The translations under genes were made by a program, and so were the position numbers. Of a stretch of 64,000 nt of DNA, positions 22,584 to 33,744 are shown piece by piece. Location: NCBI RefSeq assembly GCF_020379485.1, contig NW_026014691.1, positions 1-64,000 of the forward strand, written 5' to 3'. Source of the stretch: Brassica napus (taxonomy: Eukaryota; Streptophyta; Magnoliopsida; Brassicales; Brassicaceae). The notes below the pieces were generated by a model that did no database searches, was not told the origin of the DNA, and saw only the letters and a list, made by a program, of their open reading frames with translations. How positions within the stretch are numbered: position 1 is the first letter of the stretch; each line of letters opens with the position of its first letter.

Positions 22584-23094
22584 AATGCATTTAAATTGCA
22601 AATGTACTGATATAAGCTTTGCATTTAGAGAACTGTATAGAACTTGCATTGTCATTGTTAGAAATTGAAATCTGCTTGTCTTGACTCAGTCCAGTTCTGA
22701 TTGTTGCTATGCCATAGTTATATCCATCAGTAATGTTTTATAAGCATTTAGAAGTATGTCTAAGCTACTTGAATCATTGGCTTTGATAAAACTAGTGAGC
22801 ATAAGTATGAATTGAGTCACTCTTGTCGCCTTAATTGCATAAGTATCATCTAGACTTGTGTTCCATTTGGATTGAATCTGTTTCATTCATATAGTTAGTG
22901 TAACCTAATGCATTCATCTATTGTTGCATTTAAAAAAAAAAACTGAATTGATTGTCTTTGCTTGATTGTCTTGATTGTCTAGCTTGTTTCAAGTATCATA
23001 TATTATTGTGGCATTGGTGATCAAACAGGATGGATGATCTTGGTTTGATCCCAATGGGATGATCTGATCTTGCATTGAGTTGTGGTGGTGTTAG
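22584..23094 (+). other. C intron-like segment 2, 3' part
   Basis: This is AT-rich sequence collinear with H 43741-44263. It ends GGTGGTGTTAG before GTACACAAGG. There is no coding content. Confidence 0.5.
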
Positions 23095-24084
23095 GTACAC
23101 AAGGAATGTGATACATGAAACTCGCCAACAACCAAGAATGTAAAGACAAAGATCTTGTGCCATTGCATATCATCACTAGGACATGTTAGTCCATAATCTA
23201 CAGGAAGTGTAGTGTGATTGAGTATGCAATGAGAGATGGCCATTGCATAATACCATTGGACATATCTAGTCCTTAGTCTACAGGAAGTGTAGCATGGGTC
23301 ATTATGCAATGAGAGGCGTGTCTTGTGAGACTCTCTATGGTGATTCAAACACCCTAATTCCTGGTTAAGAAAGAGAGAAAACTCACAAGAAGAAAGCTAT
23401 CATAAAAGATGATAGTTATTAGACCATGGAGATGCATAGGATCATCACAAGCTTAGCTCCTTCTAGTCTTGGTTCTAAGCTTGAGGGGGAGTCTTAATGC
23501 ATATGATCCATGGTCAGTAACAAGTCTTTGCAAAGGCTTCTACAAGGATCATCAACCGGACCAAGATAGTGGCGTGTCTAGGCAAGAGGCTGTTCAGAGC
23601 AGTCTTGGCGAGTGAAGAAGAACGCTCTCCATCAATGCGGCTTCAATGAGAGGTGATTGAGGAGAAGCTGATGAATCCATTCTGCCTTTCCAAGAAGTTG
23701 GTGATGCCATGAAGATGGTGCATTGGCCGAGTTAGGAAACTCACAAAAACACAAGGGAAGTTCCCCTAGACTTTTAAAACCTTTTTATTCATCTTATTCA
23801 TTGCTTGTGCTTGAAAAGATACGTAAAATGATTATGATTGAATTGTGAGATTGTGTGCATCAAGTGTGATGCAGGATATTCATTTTCTTGTTTTTGATAG
23901 GTACTGATGCACCTTTGGGATAATGTATCAGGTACCATTGCTTGATGCCTCATTAAACAGTTCCGGGTCATCTCTTAGCTTCTCTAAAGAGGCTGTGAAG
24001 TCTGTTGAGAGGGGGAGATTCCAAACCTGGTCGATGAAGAAGGCAAGCCGTGTGTGAAGTGATTGATCAGCCTCACTGGTGTTT
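23095..24084 (+). other. C third exon and downstream internal sequence
   Basis: It carries the two structured RNA candidates (separate entry), then AAGCTTGAGGGGGAG at 23480-23494, an internal PPT-like word also present in H and J at the same place. The words GATAG-GTACTGATGC (about 23898) and TATCAG-GTACC (about 23928) may be further splice acceptors. No gene is seen. It is broken by L with TSD TGTTT. Confidence 0.55.
23161..23311 (+). ncRNA. Tandem pair of structured RNA candidates (C copy)
   Basis: Two 71-nt units (23161-23231 and 23241-23311, period 80) can each fold with a long closing stem (CATTGCATA/TATGCAATG; second unit CATTGCATAAT/ATTATGCAATG). Each also has an inner stem (ATCAC/GTGAT in unit 1, ACCAT/ATGGGT in unit 2) and two hairpins (GGAC...GTCC and CTACA-GGAAG-TGTAG). 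The inner stems differ between units yet still pair. Folding was judged by eye. It lies in the exon just after intron-like segment 2. A role such as packaging or dimerisation is inference. Confidence 0.5.
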
Positions 24085-24926
24085 TAATGAGATCCTAGGA
24101 CCCTTCTCTGGATGGTTTGGATAGATCCTTGCATAAACGAATCAAAGACTCAAGTTTATCAAGGCTGTGGATCGAATGGTGACACAAGAGGCTGCGGAAA
24201 GGCTCCTTGATACTCCTAGGCTTAGATCGGATATGACACACCTTTCTAAAGCCCTTGGGCGTTGGATATTACACACCAACAGACTGGATACTACACACCA
24301 GACACTCTCTTAACTCGTGAAAGCAAGGGAGAAGAAAACACAAGGTTTAAACAAAAGATAACTTAGATTAGAATGAGGGTTTGTGATACACTTAAATAGA
24401 GAGATCCTTGTACATGCACAAGGTCTCGAAAACATAAGAAAACTTAAAGGAAAAGGCTCCACACGGTTTCAAAGTAATAACACAACACTTAGACTAAAAC
24501 ATAATATAAGATAGATGATGAAGTCGGTCCAAGATGCCTTAGGCCGAGTTGCATCCAAGATACATCAACTAGGAATGTGTAAGTGAACTTGATACCTCAT
24601 TAAAAACCTTGATTAGAAAACCCAGTGGGACAAAACTAATCAAGGGAAAAAGAGTATACCAAGCCACTTGCCTAGATGATGATCAGCTTGATGGTAAGAT
24701 CACATGAATGGTGATGAGTGTGTCTTGGTAGCTCAAGCTTCTACCAAGAAAGTCTTCTTGCTTCTTAGAGATCTTCAGTATGTTTCCAACGGCTTCTTTG
24801 AGTCTCCTTGTCATTGCACGAGTGATAGGACCTGTGGGAATGGCTAGGACAGCTTCCTCTTCAGCTAGTGTATCTTCAGTCTCTCCTTCTTCATCTTTAT
24901 CAACTAGCTGGTCCATGATCATATCA
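24085..24926 (-). repeat. L 3' LTR
   Basis: On the minus strand it starts TGATATGATCATGG and ends CTCATTA. It encodes the C-terminal tail of the polyprotein. The stem-loop motif lies at 24595-24657. Confidence 0.93.
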
Positions 24927-25095
24927 TCCCCTCCCACTTGAAAAGGATTTGTCCTCAAATCTGGCTCATCTGCAATAAAAGGGATCAAGTCAGTAACATT
25001 GAAGCTATTACTCACATCATACTTACCTTGCAAATCCAGTTTGTAGGCATTGTTGCTGATCTTCCTTATGACCTTAAAAGGTCCATCAATCCGCG
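24683..25095 (-). CDS. L integrase C-terminus, extending into the 3' LTR
   Basis: The segment starts near [11 protein letters not shown] (GPY/F-type integrase C-terminal module), runs through NAYKLDLQGKYDVSNSFNVTDL and LRTNPFQVGGDDMIM, then enters the LTR. It codes for an acidic stretch and GPITRAMTRRLKEAVGN before the stop at 24683. It is separated from the integrase core by a one-base frame break near 25117. No classical chromodomain is obvious. The GPITRA tail is common in plant gypsy polyproteins and could be a targeting motif. Confidence 0.8.
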
Positions 25096-25098
25096 GCA

Positions 25099-26265
25099 TC
25101 AGCTTGGATTCCTTTCATTGGGAAACCTCTCTTTCCTTAGGTGAATCCAGACCTGATCACCCACTTCAAAGACCATCTCACGCCTTCCTTTGTTAGCATG
25201 CTTAACATACTGTTTGGTTGTTGCCTCAATGTTGAGCCTAGCCTGCTCGTGGAGTTGTTTCACCATCTCTGCCTTCTTTTTGCCATCAACGCTGACCCTT
25301 TCACACTCAGGTAAAGGAATTAAATCTAAAGGAGAGTTGGGATTGAACCCATAAACTATCTCAAAAGGAGAAAACTTAGAAGTAGAATGCACAGCATGAT
25401 TGTATGCAAATTCACAATGAGGCAAATAGTCTTCCCATGATTTCAAGTTTTTCTTTATGAATGCACGCAAGAGTGTTCCAAGAGTCCTATTAACTACTTC
25501 AGTTTGTCCATCAGTTTGTGGATGACAGGTAGTAGAAAACAAGAGTTTAGTACCTAGCTTAGACCAAAGAGTCTTCCAAAAATAACTAAGAAACTTAGTA
25601 TCTCTATCAGAAACAATAGTCTTAGGCATGCCATGTATGCGCACAATCTCTTTAAAGAACAAGTTAGCAATATGCAATGCATCATCAGTTTTGTGACAAG
25701 CTATGAAATGTGCCATCTTTGAGAACCTATCCACAACCACAAAGATAGAATCCTTTCCAGTCCTAGTTCTAGGCAAGCCAACAATGAAATCCATAGATAT
25801 GTCATTCCAAGGATGATAAGGTATAGGGAGAGGAGTATACAAACCGTGAGACTGAACCTTAGACTTGGCTTGTTTGCAAGTTGCACATCTCTCACATAGT
25901 TTCTCCACATCTCTTTTCATCCGAGGCCAAAAGAAATGATCCTGCAAAGTTTTAAGAGTCTTTGCAATACCAAAGTGACCCATGAGACTTCCTCCATGAG
26001 ATTCCCTAACAAACAAGTCTCTCAAAGAACAGTTAGGCACACACAATCGATTATCATAGAAAAGAAAACCATCATGTCTAAAGTAGTGTCCCACAGCAAA
26101 TTTCTCACAAGAGTTGTAAGCCTCTTTAAAATCAGGATCATTCTCATACATTCCTTTAATCTGCTCAAATCCTAATAGCTTAGCATCAAGAGTGTTCAAG
26201 AGAACATACCTTCTGGATAGTGCATCAGCAACTATGTTTTCCTTACCTTGTTTATACTTGAATGA
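25099..26265 (-). CDS. L RNase H end and integrase core
   Basis: After a frame break near 26266 the frame resumes at [16 protein letters not shown] (end of the RNase H/connection region). The integrase zinc finger follows, with H119, H126, C156 and C159 (numbered in the 417-residue open frame beginning at 26352). The catalytic D188 (SMDFIVGLP), D249 (IVSDRD) and E285 ([11 protein letters not shown]) have the normal D-35-E spacing. It inserts cDNA into the host genome. The core appears complete and only the frame is broken at both ends. Confidence 0.88.
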   Translation of the reverse strand, partial: SFKYKQGKENIVADALSRRYVLLNTLDAKLLGFEQIKGMYENDPDFKEAYNSCEKFAVGHYFRHDGFLFYDNRLCVPNCSLRDLFVRESHGGSLMGHFGIAKTLKTLQDHFFWPRMKRDVEKLCERCATCKQAKSKVQSHGLYTPLPIPYHPWNDISMDFIVGLPRTRTGKDSIFVVVDRFSKMAHFIACHKTDDALHIANLFFKEIVRIHGMPKTIVSDRDTKFLSYFWKTLWSKLGTKLLFSTTCHPQTDGQTEVVNRTLGTLLRAFIKKNLKSWEDYLPHCEFAYNHAVHSTSKFSPFEIVYGFNPNSPLDLIPLPECERVSVDGKKKAEMVKQLHEQARLNIEATTKQYVKHANKGRREMVFEVGDQVWIHLRKERFPNERNPS

Positions 26266-29200
26266 CATAAGGAAATGTCTCAATGAACTCAACCCACCTT
26301 GCGTGTCTTTTGCTGAGTTTGTGCTGTCCTTTGAGGTATTTGAGAGACTCATGATCTGTGTGTATGACGAACTCTTTAGGCCAGAGGTAGTGTTGCCAAG
26401 TCTGCAAGGCTCTCACCAAGGCATATAGTTCTTTATCATAAGTTGCATAGTTGAGGGTAGCTCCTCCAAGCTTCTCACTGAAGTATGCAATGGGTCTCTT
26501 CTCCTGCATCAATACAGCACCAATTCCAATTCCTGAAGCATCACATTCTATTTCAAAAGTTTTATTAAAATCAGGAAGTATAAGAAGAGGGGCATTAGTA
26601 AGCTTCTCTTTTAGGCATTGAAAGGCAAGTTCTTGTGCTTCTCCCCACTTGAATCCGACTTCTTTCTTGATTACTTCAGTCAAGGGAGATGCTATGGTGC
26701 TGAAGTCTTTCACAAAGCGCCTATAGAAACCAGCAAGTCCATGGAAGCTCCTCACTTCACTCACTGTCTTAGGAATTGGCCATTCTCGTATAGCTCTTAC
26801 TTTCTCCGGATCAACTTTAACCCCATCTGCACCCACAATAAAGCCTAAAAAGACCAAGTGATCCGTTCCAAAAGTACACTTCTTAAGGTTAGCAAAAAGA
26901 GATTCCTTTCTAAGCACATCAAGAACAGTTCTAAGATGTTCTATATGATCATTAAAGCTCTTACTGTATACAAGGATGTCATCAAAGTATACCACAACAA
27001 ATATGCCAATGAATGATCTAAGAACATGATTCATTAATCTCATGAATGTACTAGGTGCATTGGTTAATCCAAATGGCATGACTAACCACTCATATAGACC
27101 ATGTTTAGTTTTGAATGCAGTTTTCCATTCATCTCCTTCTTTCATCCTAATCTGATGGTATCCACTTTTCAAATCAATCTTAGAAAATATGCAAGAACCA
27201 TGCAATTCATCAAGCATATCATCTAATCTAGGAATAGGATGGCGATACTTTACAGTGATATTGTTGATGGCTCTGCAATCAACACACATGCGCCAGCTCC
27301 CATCTTTCTTGGGCACAAGTAGCACTGGAACAGCACAAGGGCTCATGCTCTCTCGGATATGCCCTTTCTCCATCAGTTCCTCCACTTGCCTTTGTAGTTC
27401 TTTGGTCTCCACCGGATTGGTTCTGTATGCTGGCCTATTGGGAAGTGTAGAACCGGGCACAAAATCAATTTGGTGCTCAATCCCTCGCACTGGTGGTAGT
27501 CCATTGGGACTATCTTCTGGAAAAACATCTTGATATTCCTGTAAAAGATTGACAAGTTCACTCGGATACTCCGGTGCAATGTTAGTAGTAGTCAAGAGGG
27601 ATTCCTTATAGATAAACAAAAGAATAGGAAGGTTAGAGCAGAGAGATCTTTTAACATCACCAGACTTGGCATAGAAGTTTAGTTGCTTTGTTGATTCAGC
27701 GGGAAGATCTATCTCTTTCTTCTTTTGTAGCTGGAGCTGATCAACCTGAACTTCCTTAGGGGTCATAGGCACAAGAACTGTCTTTCTCCCTTTAAACTCA
27801 AAGGTGTGCTTGTTGGCATACCCATCATGTATCACACGTCTATCTGATTGCCACGGCCTTCCAAGGAGAATGTGTCCAGCTTCCATAGGCAACACATCAC
27901 AAAGAATCTCATCTTCATATTTACCAATGGCTAAGGGAACCATAACCTGAGTAGATACTCTCATCTCGCCCTCTTCATTGAGCCATTGGAGCCTATATGG
28001 TTTAGGATGCTTCTGGACCCTCAAACCCAACTTTTTAACCATAGTCTCACTCGCAACGTTGACACAACTGCCTCCATCCACAATAAGACTACAGACCTTT
28101 CCTTGCACTAGACATCTAGTATAGAAGAGATTCTCTCTTTGCTCCATCTCCTCGGTCTTGCTTTGAAGACTCAAGGTTCTTCTAGCAACTAGCAACCTTC
28201 CAGCAACCGGGTTGGCAACATACTCCTCTTCTGAACTGTGATCTTCTTCGGCCTCTGTCTCATCATCAGCAGATTCATATTCTCCATTGGCATGAAGGAT
28301 CATCACACGTTTGTTGGTACATTCATTAGCATAGTGCCCACGCCCTTGGCACTTAAAACACTTCACATCTCTTGCACGCGAGCTTGTAGCTTCCACTTTA
28401 CCCTTATCTTTGTTGTAGATGCTACTAGACTTGGCTTCTTCTTTTGGCTGTGGCTTGCTTTCCTTTTGATAGCTCGGTTTATCTTCCTTAGAGGTCTGGT
28501 ATCTATTGGAACCATAGCTGCCACGCGCATGACTTCTTCTCTTAACTTGCTGCTCCACCAAGATAGCTTTGTGTAGCATTTCCTCTATCTCCAAGTAGTG
28601 TTGCATCTCCACTCTATCTTGTATCTCACGGTTGAGTCCACCAAGGAACCGTGCCATGGTAGCTTCACTGTCCTCAGATACACAAGCTCTTAGCATAAGC
28701 AACTCCATCTCTTGAAAGTATTCCTCTACAGACTTTGATCCTTGTGTGAGCAGTCTCAGCTTTTGATGAAGATCACGGTGATAATGGCTTGGTACAAACC
28801 TCTTGCGCATCACAGCTTTCATCTCTGCCCATGTTTCAATGGGAAATTCACCATTGCGCCTCTTGTTTGTAACCAACTGATCCCACCAGCTCAATGCATA
28901 ATCATTGAACTCGGTAGCAGCTACTTGAATCTTCTTAGTCTCTGAGTAATGCTGACAGTTGAAAACGAGTTCGATCTTCTTCTCCCACTCAAGATAGGCA
29001 TCTGGATCAGCTTTACCATGGAAAGGAGGGATCTTAAGCTTTAATCCTGATAGCTCATTGCGTCTATGCCTCCGGCCCTCATGATCACGTCGAGATCTTC
29101 TACTGCTACGTCTTGAACCGGAGCTATGGCTACTTCTCTCATAGAAGTTATCAGTCTCTTCTGATCCAGCATGCTCACGCTGACCTTGTCTGTTTCTTCT

Positions 29201-29365
29201 TGGCTCATGTCTTGAACCAGATGCTTGTCCTTGCCCATCATGCGGTCTCTGATCATACTTCTCTTCCAGTAACTTCACCATCGCTTCCATCACTTGTTTG
29301 GTGATTGCTTCTTGCAGCAATCTATTCCTCCGCACAAAGGTTTCATCATCCTCCTCAGACCCCAT
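26252..29365 (-). CDS. L Gag-protease-RT-RNase H polyprotein
   Basis: The start chosen is [10 protein letters not shown] at 29365; an in-frame ATG lies five codons upstream at 29380. Numbering from 29380: Gag core at about 113-260, zinc knuckle CX2CX4HX4C at 341-354, protease [13 protein letters not shown] at 432-444, RT at about 660-840 with YFDD at 798-801, and RNase H with D947, E984 and D1009. The frame closes early at residue 1042 (YVIQV, stop at 26252) because of a single-base indel near 26266. The Gag N-terminal half is rich in Arg and Ser between 55 and 107. All enzymatic motifs are present. Confidence 0.92.
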   Translation of the reverse strand: MGSEEDDETFVRRNRLLQEAITKQVMEAMVKLLEEKYDQRPHDGQGQASGSRHEPRRNRQGQREHAGSEETDNFYERSSHSSGSRRSSRRSRRDHEGRRHRRNELSGLKLKIPPFHGKADPDAYLEWEKKIELVFNCQHYSETKKIQVAATEFNDYALSWWDQLVTNKRRNGEFPIETWAEMKAVMRKRFVPSHYHRDLHQKLRLLTQGSKSVEEYFQEMELLMLRACVSEDSEATMARFLGGLNREIQDRVEMQHYLEIEEMLHKAILVEQQVKRRSHARGSYGSNRYQTSKEDKPSYQKESKPQPKEEAKSSSIYNKDKGKVEATSSRARDVKCFKCQGRGHYANECTNKRVMILHANGEYESADDETEAEEDHSSEEEYVANPVAGRLLVARRTLSLQSKTEEMEQRENLFYTRCLVQGKVCSLIVDGGSCVNVASETMVKKLGLRVQKHPKPYRLQWLNEEGEMRVSTQVMVPLAIGKYEDEILCDVLPMEAGHILLGRPWQSDRRVIHDGYANKHTFEFKGRKTVLVPMTPKEVQVDQLQLQKKKEIDLPAESTKQLNFYAKSGDVKRSLCSNLPILLFIYKESLLTTTNIAPEYPSELVNLLQEYQDVFPEDSPNGLPPVRGIEHQIDFVPGSTLPNRPAYRTNPVETKELQRQVEELMEKGHIRESMSPCAVPVLLVPKKDGSWRMCVDCRAINNITVKYRHPIPRLDDMLDELHGSCIFSKIDLKSGYHQIRMKEGDEWKTAFKTKHGLYEWLVMPFGLTNAPSTFMRLMNHVLRSFIGIFVVVYFDDILVYSKSFNDHIEHLRTVLDVLRKESLFANLKKCTFGTDHLVFLGFIVGADGVKVDPEKVRAIREWPIPKTVSEVRSFHGLAGFYRRFVKDFSTIASPLTEVIKKEVGFKWGEAQELAFQCLKEKLTNAPLLILPDFNKTFEIECDASGIGIGAVLMQEKRPIAYFSEKLGGATLNYATYDKELYALVRALQTWQHYLWPKEFVIHTDHESLKYLKGQHKLSKRHARWVEFIETFPYVIQV

Positions 29366-29862
29366 TGCTTTCTGATACACGAAAAACTTGAACCAGTAAG
29401 TAGTTCAAAAGAAATTCAGAACTCAAGATTCAAATAAAGAAACAAAGTATTCAAACAAAGCGGCAAATGAAGATACTTGATCAACACGCGACGATTTGAA
29501 TTCTATCTTTTCGAAATTGAAACAATAACAGATCAGATTTAACGGATGATGAAATGAGATAATCAAATCCTGATCTATGATTCTAACAACAGATCGAGTC
29601 ACACAATCACAAGAAACTTTCGGATCAAGTAAAACGATAACGTAATCGACAAGAATGTGAAAAGGTTTTTGTTCAAAACTTGATCGAAATTCTTAGATCT
29701 ATCAATATGAGATACGAAACAATCAGATCTAGCAATCCTGATAATGAAACAAGCAGATCAAATGAGAATAAACACACAAGAACCGATTGATCAAAAATAT
29801 GAATCGACAAAGAGTAGATCTTAAGAAATCGCAAAAGAGAAATCGAAACTCCCCTTCCAGAG
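29366..29862 (-). other. L untranslated leader
   Basis: It is T-rich on the minus strand, like the K leader 12411-13143, with no ORF. It carries a TATCAG shortly before the start codon that could be a splice acceptor. Confidence 0.6.
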
Positions 29863-29875
29863 TGCTCTGATACCA
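29863..29875 (-). other. Primer binding site of L
   Basis: Minus-strand TGGTATCAGAGCA, two bases from the LTR. Confidence 0.9.
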
Positions 29876-29877
29876 CT

Positions 29878-30719
29878 TAATGAGATCCTAGGACCCTTCT
29901 CTGGATGGTTTGGATAGATCCTTGCATAAACGAATCAAAGACTCAAGTTTATCAAGGCTGTGGATCGAATGGTGACACAAGAGGCTGCGGAAAGGCTCCT
30001 TGATACTCCTAGGCTTAGATCGGATATGACACACCTTTCTAAAGCCCTTGGGCGTTGGATATTACACACCAACAGACTGGATACTACACACCAGACACTC
30101 TCTTAACTCGTGAAAGCAAGGGAGAAGAAAACACAAGGTTTAAACAAAAGATAACTTAGATTAGAATGAGGGTTTGTGATACACTTAAATAGAGAGATCC
30201 TTGTACATGCACAAGGTCTCGAAAACATAAGAAAACTTAAAGGAAAAGGCTCCACACGGTTTCAAAGTAATAACACAACACTTAGACTAAAACATAATAT
30301 AAGATAGATGATGAAGTCGGTCCAAGATGCCTTAGGCCGAGTTGCATCCAAGATACATCAACTAGGAATGTGTAAGTGAACTTGATACCTCATTAAAAAC
30401 CTTGATTAGAAAACCCAGTGGGACAAAACTAATCAAGGGAAAAAGAGTATACCAAGCCACTTGCCTAGATGATGATCAGCTTGATGGTAAGATCACATGA
30501 ATGGTGATGAGTGTGTCTTGGTAGCTCAAGCTTCTACCAAGAAAGTCTTCTTGCTTCTTAGAGATCTTCAGTATGTTTCCAACGGCTTCTTTGAGTCTCC
30601 TTGTCATTGCACGAGTGATAGGACCTGTGGGAATGGCTAGGACAGCTTCCTCTTCAGCTAGTGTATCTTCAGTCTCTCCTTCTTCATCTTTATCAACTAG
30701 CTGGTCCATGATCATATCA
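29878..30719 (-). repeat. L 5' LTR
   Basis: It is 842 bp and appears identical to 24085-24926. It contains the copy of the polyprotein tail frame (30476-30715). Confidence 0.93.
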
Positions 30720-30724
30720 TGTTT

Positions 30725-31061
30725 GGAAGATGATCTGGTCGTGTCCTAGCTTCTCTAAGATGGCTGTGAAGTCAGTTGAGAGGGGGAGACTTCAAACCGG
30801 TTCCATGAAGAGGTGAAGCTGAAGTGTGAAGTGTAGGCAAAGCTGTGAAGAGTTGCTGCACCTATTAGGCCGTGATCCAGAGCTTCTTGTGTCCAACCAC
30901 ATTGGTTCTAAGGCACAAGAGCTCACTGGCCAATCCCTAGGCTTTGGAGAGCTCTACTCTTTTTCCCTTGCAAGGTTTTGTCCCAATGGGTTTTCCTTGT
31001 AAGGTTTTTAATGAGGGAGACTCTTCAGAGTTCCAAGCTTGGCTTAGGATCTCCTAAAGTC
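30725..31061 (+). other. C 3' internal region after L
   Basis: It is non-coding and collinear with H 45263-45599 and J 63456-63794. The stem-loop motif is at 30955-31016, just upstream of the PPT. Confidence 0.7.
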
Positions 31062-31076
31062 AAGCTTGAGGGGGAG
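31062..31076 (+). other. Polypurine tract of C
   Basis: AAGCTTGAGGGGGAG is directly before the 3' LTR. Confidence 0.9.
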
Positions 31077-32094
31077 TGTTGACTTGAAGAGTGAAATGGA
31101 GCCAAAGGAGAAGTATGGAGGAGTTTGGGTCTGGTGCAAAGATAGGGACAAGATCTTAAGAGATTGTCTATCAAGGCTTCATGAGGGTTTAGAGAAGTCT
31201 AGAAGAGTCATGAAGGCTGTACAAAGATAGTGTTTAAGTCCAGGAGGGACTTAGACACCATTTGGAGATAGTTGGGTGATGGTGCAAAGATAGGGCGTCC
31301 CGAGGTTCAGACGGTATGAACCGACCGTGCAAAGTTAGGGCGACCCAAAACATGATCTGGTTCATCTATTGAAGAAGATTGGTGAAGTTGTGCAAATATA
31401 GGGCGAGGTACGGACATCAGGTCCGTACCATCAACCGTACGGATGAGCAGGCCGTACCACTTTACCCGGATTGACCCGAAATGGAGATGTGCAAACTTAG
31501 GGAGCAAGGAGGAGTTATCTGAGCTTGTGACTGTTGGGAATGGATAAGAGAGGAGCTGGGCGTGACCTGTTGCTAGCTGGAAAGTAGCTAGTCAAAAGGT
31601 AAAGCACCTTTTGACCATGGAACACACAAGACTCCATCTTATCCATCCATTTCAAACATGGGCAATCTGAACCATCCAAGCTTCTCTTACCAGATTCCTT
31701 TAGCCAATCAGAGACCATCACCAAGATTGTGAAGACCAGATCCAAGACTACATCCTAGCCATTCATTCTCAAGTCATTTTTAGCCATTAGATTAAGGGTT
31801 TATGATTGCAAACTTGTAAAGCCTATATAAAGGCTATGTGTGGACGTTTTTGTAACCCTTAAGTGAGTAAGGGGGTTTCCCTTCTCCTTCTCTAATCTGA
31901 AACACTTTCTTAGTCTCTCTAGTCTCTCATCCTGAATCTCTATACACGTTCTCAGTCTTGTTACTAATCTCTTAAACACTTAGACACACAAACACTCATC
32001 AAACTTCCTTTCTCTCAAATCGCTTCCAAGCTCTCTCTCTTTACCCATTTGGGTTTCATACACACATACAACCTGAGTACTCTTAAATCTCATA
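31077..32094 (+). repeat. C 3' LTR
   Basis: It is 1018 bp, the partner of 8704-9719 with small differences (for example ACAAGATCTTAAG against ACACATCTTTTAAG). It is followed by the TSD GTTCT. Confidence 0.93.
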
Positions 32095-32099
32095 GTTCT

Positions 32100-33302
32100 T
32101 ATCTATGCAAGCAACCATTCTCTAAATACTAAGCAAGACCTTATCAGATTCAAGTCAAAGTATTTAGGCAATTTTAATCACTCCTTAATATGCAACTTAG
32201 ACTTTAATCTAAATGCAACAATCCAAAGCAGCAACAAGGCAGTATGCATTAATCTTAACAGTTTCTAACACATGAAAGCAAGAATGATTAGATATAATCT
32301 ATCATCTTAACAAGACAAGTTAATTTAGAGCTGTCATTAAGCATTTACCATTTTCAATAGTATTGATGTCAAAACTTGATTAATAAATCATCAAGTTTGA
32401 TTCCCAATAACACAAGCAATGCAACAGATAGACACAAGGCATTATCAAGTTCTATTCTTTGCAAGCTAGCTCTCTAAGAACAATCAAGATCCTAACAGAT
32501 TCAAGACAAGTTACTTAGGCATTTTTAAAAGCTTCTTTACTCAGCAATTTAGACATGAATCTAATGCCTCAATGGAAGACAGCCACAAGACTATATGCAA
32601 CAGCTTTCAATTCCGTTTCAATCCATGTATGCAAGCAGATTCAATTAATCACAACAAGCATCACTATGATTCGGAGCTAAGCATATTAACAATCTTAATC
32701 ACCAAACCAGGCTCTTTAAGCATACTGAGACAGATTCTAAAAGTATTCATTTAGCAATCTTTAAACAATTCTCAGGTTTTCAATCACATCACAACCAGTC
32801 AATATACTCAAGCTTTATACAAGAGAAAGAGGTTTCTTACAGCCAAGGAACTAGTGTTAGTTCCTTGAAACTCCATAGAACATGGCAAGACAGTGAGCTG
32901 TTGGTGTCGATTCCAACTTCTCCTTCTCCCATGGACCTTTCTCTTGAACTCTCCATGTCAAAGACCCCACCTTTCTTCATGTTAAGTTCGCCACATCAGT
33001 ACCAGCTGAAAGCTATCACCTTTCTTCTTGGACAGTGGATAAGACCTAGCTTGGACATAGCTTTGAAGCTTGGTTGATGAGATCGCCTCATACACCATTG
33101 CTTCCAAGGTTCTTTCTTCTTCATGGGCTTCATGAGAGAGTGTAGGTCGGCCAGAGACAGCTTCTGGACACCATGGATGAGCACACCTTCTTCTTGAAGA
33201 GTAGAACAACCGGCTGGACCATGGAGCTTCTTCTTGGCTTCAAGCGACATGGAGGAGAGCTATGAGCTTCAGCACAAGCAAGAACCAAGTTCTAATGAAC
33301 CT
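32100..33302 (-). other. E internal fragment, 5' side: leader exon and most of intron 1
   Basis: On the minus strand the leader exon covers 33302-32841 and the intron-like segment starts GTAAGA at 32840, continuing to 32100 and, beyond C, to 8565. Leader frames of 75-84 codons (32982-33250) are related to the C leader but not clearly coding. The sequence is collinear with C 9733-10860. Confidence 0.6.
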
Positions 33303-33315
33303 GGCTCTGATACCA
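33303..33315 (-). other. Primer binding site of E
   Basis: Minus-strand TGGTATCAGAGCC abuts the LTR end at 33316. Confidence 0.88.
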
Positions 33316-33744
33316 TATGATTTTTAAAGAGATCTCTACTCTGGTTGTGTGTATGTGTGTATAAACTCCTATGGAGAAAGATGAGAGCTTAGTTCTAGGT
33401 GATTTAAGAACAGAGATGGGTGAGAGTGTTTAAGTGTTTAAGAGACTAAAGAGAATGAGATTAAGAGACTGAGAGACTAGAGAGAGACTGAGAGAATAAG
33501 AGACTGAAGATTAGGGAAGGAGAAGGGAAACCCCCTTACTCACTTAAGCTTTACAAAACGCCACTTATGAGTTTATATATGCCTTTACAAGAGCAAATCA
33601 TAAACCTACATCTAATGGCTGATAATACTTGAAGTTTAAATGGATGGATAGGATGAGATGGTCTTGTTCCTCTTGATTCTGATTGGAGTAAGCAGCTGGC
33701 GCCTTTGCTTTAATTCAAACTGAAGCTGTGCTGTAATTGGCTCT
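33316..33744 (-). repeat. E 5' LTR, inner fragment
   Basis: This is the R/U5 side of the E LTR, ending CATA on the minus strand next to the PBS. TATA-like sequence is at 33573-33580. It is cut from 38374-38945 by D. Confidence 0.85.

Larger units (their letters stand above)
24085..30719 (-). mobile_element. Element L: full-length Ty3/gypsy retrotransposon
   Basis: L is 6635 bp on the minus strand. The 5' LTR is 29878-30719 and the 3' LTR 24085-24926, both 842 bp and alike by eye. The TSD is TGTTT (24080-24084 and 30720-30724). Gag, protease, RT, RNase H and integrase follow in gypsy order. The coding frame extends past the PPT into the 3' LTR, a feature known for CRM-type centromeric chromoviruses, though I cannot assign the clade from sequence alone. 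It is inserted into C. Two single-base frameshifts are present. Confidence 0.95.
8704..32094 (+). mobile_element. Element C: complete non-autonomous copia-like element carrying nested K and L
   Basis: LTRs lie at 8704-9719 and 31077-32094, with the TSD GTTCT at 8699-8703 and 32095-32099. Without K (11620-22578) and L (24085-30719) the element is about 5.8 kb, similar to H (6000 bp). It has a PBS and a PPT, one clear intron-like segment and a second one that contains K, and a tandem pair of structured RNA candidates (23161-23311). No gag or pol domain is recognisable. The LTRs differ by scattered small changes, so it is older than the elements nested in it. Confidence 0.93.

Noticed and set aside
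23091..23348. Minus-strand 85-codon frame repeated at 44260-44517 and 62386-62568
   Set aside because: It lies opposite the structured RNA pair; conservation is explained by the RNA/exon sequence, and the start and length vary.
30476..30715. 79-codon ORF as a free-standing gene
   Set aside because: It is the L 5' LTR copy of the polyprotein tail, with no upstream coding context.
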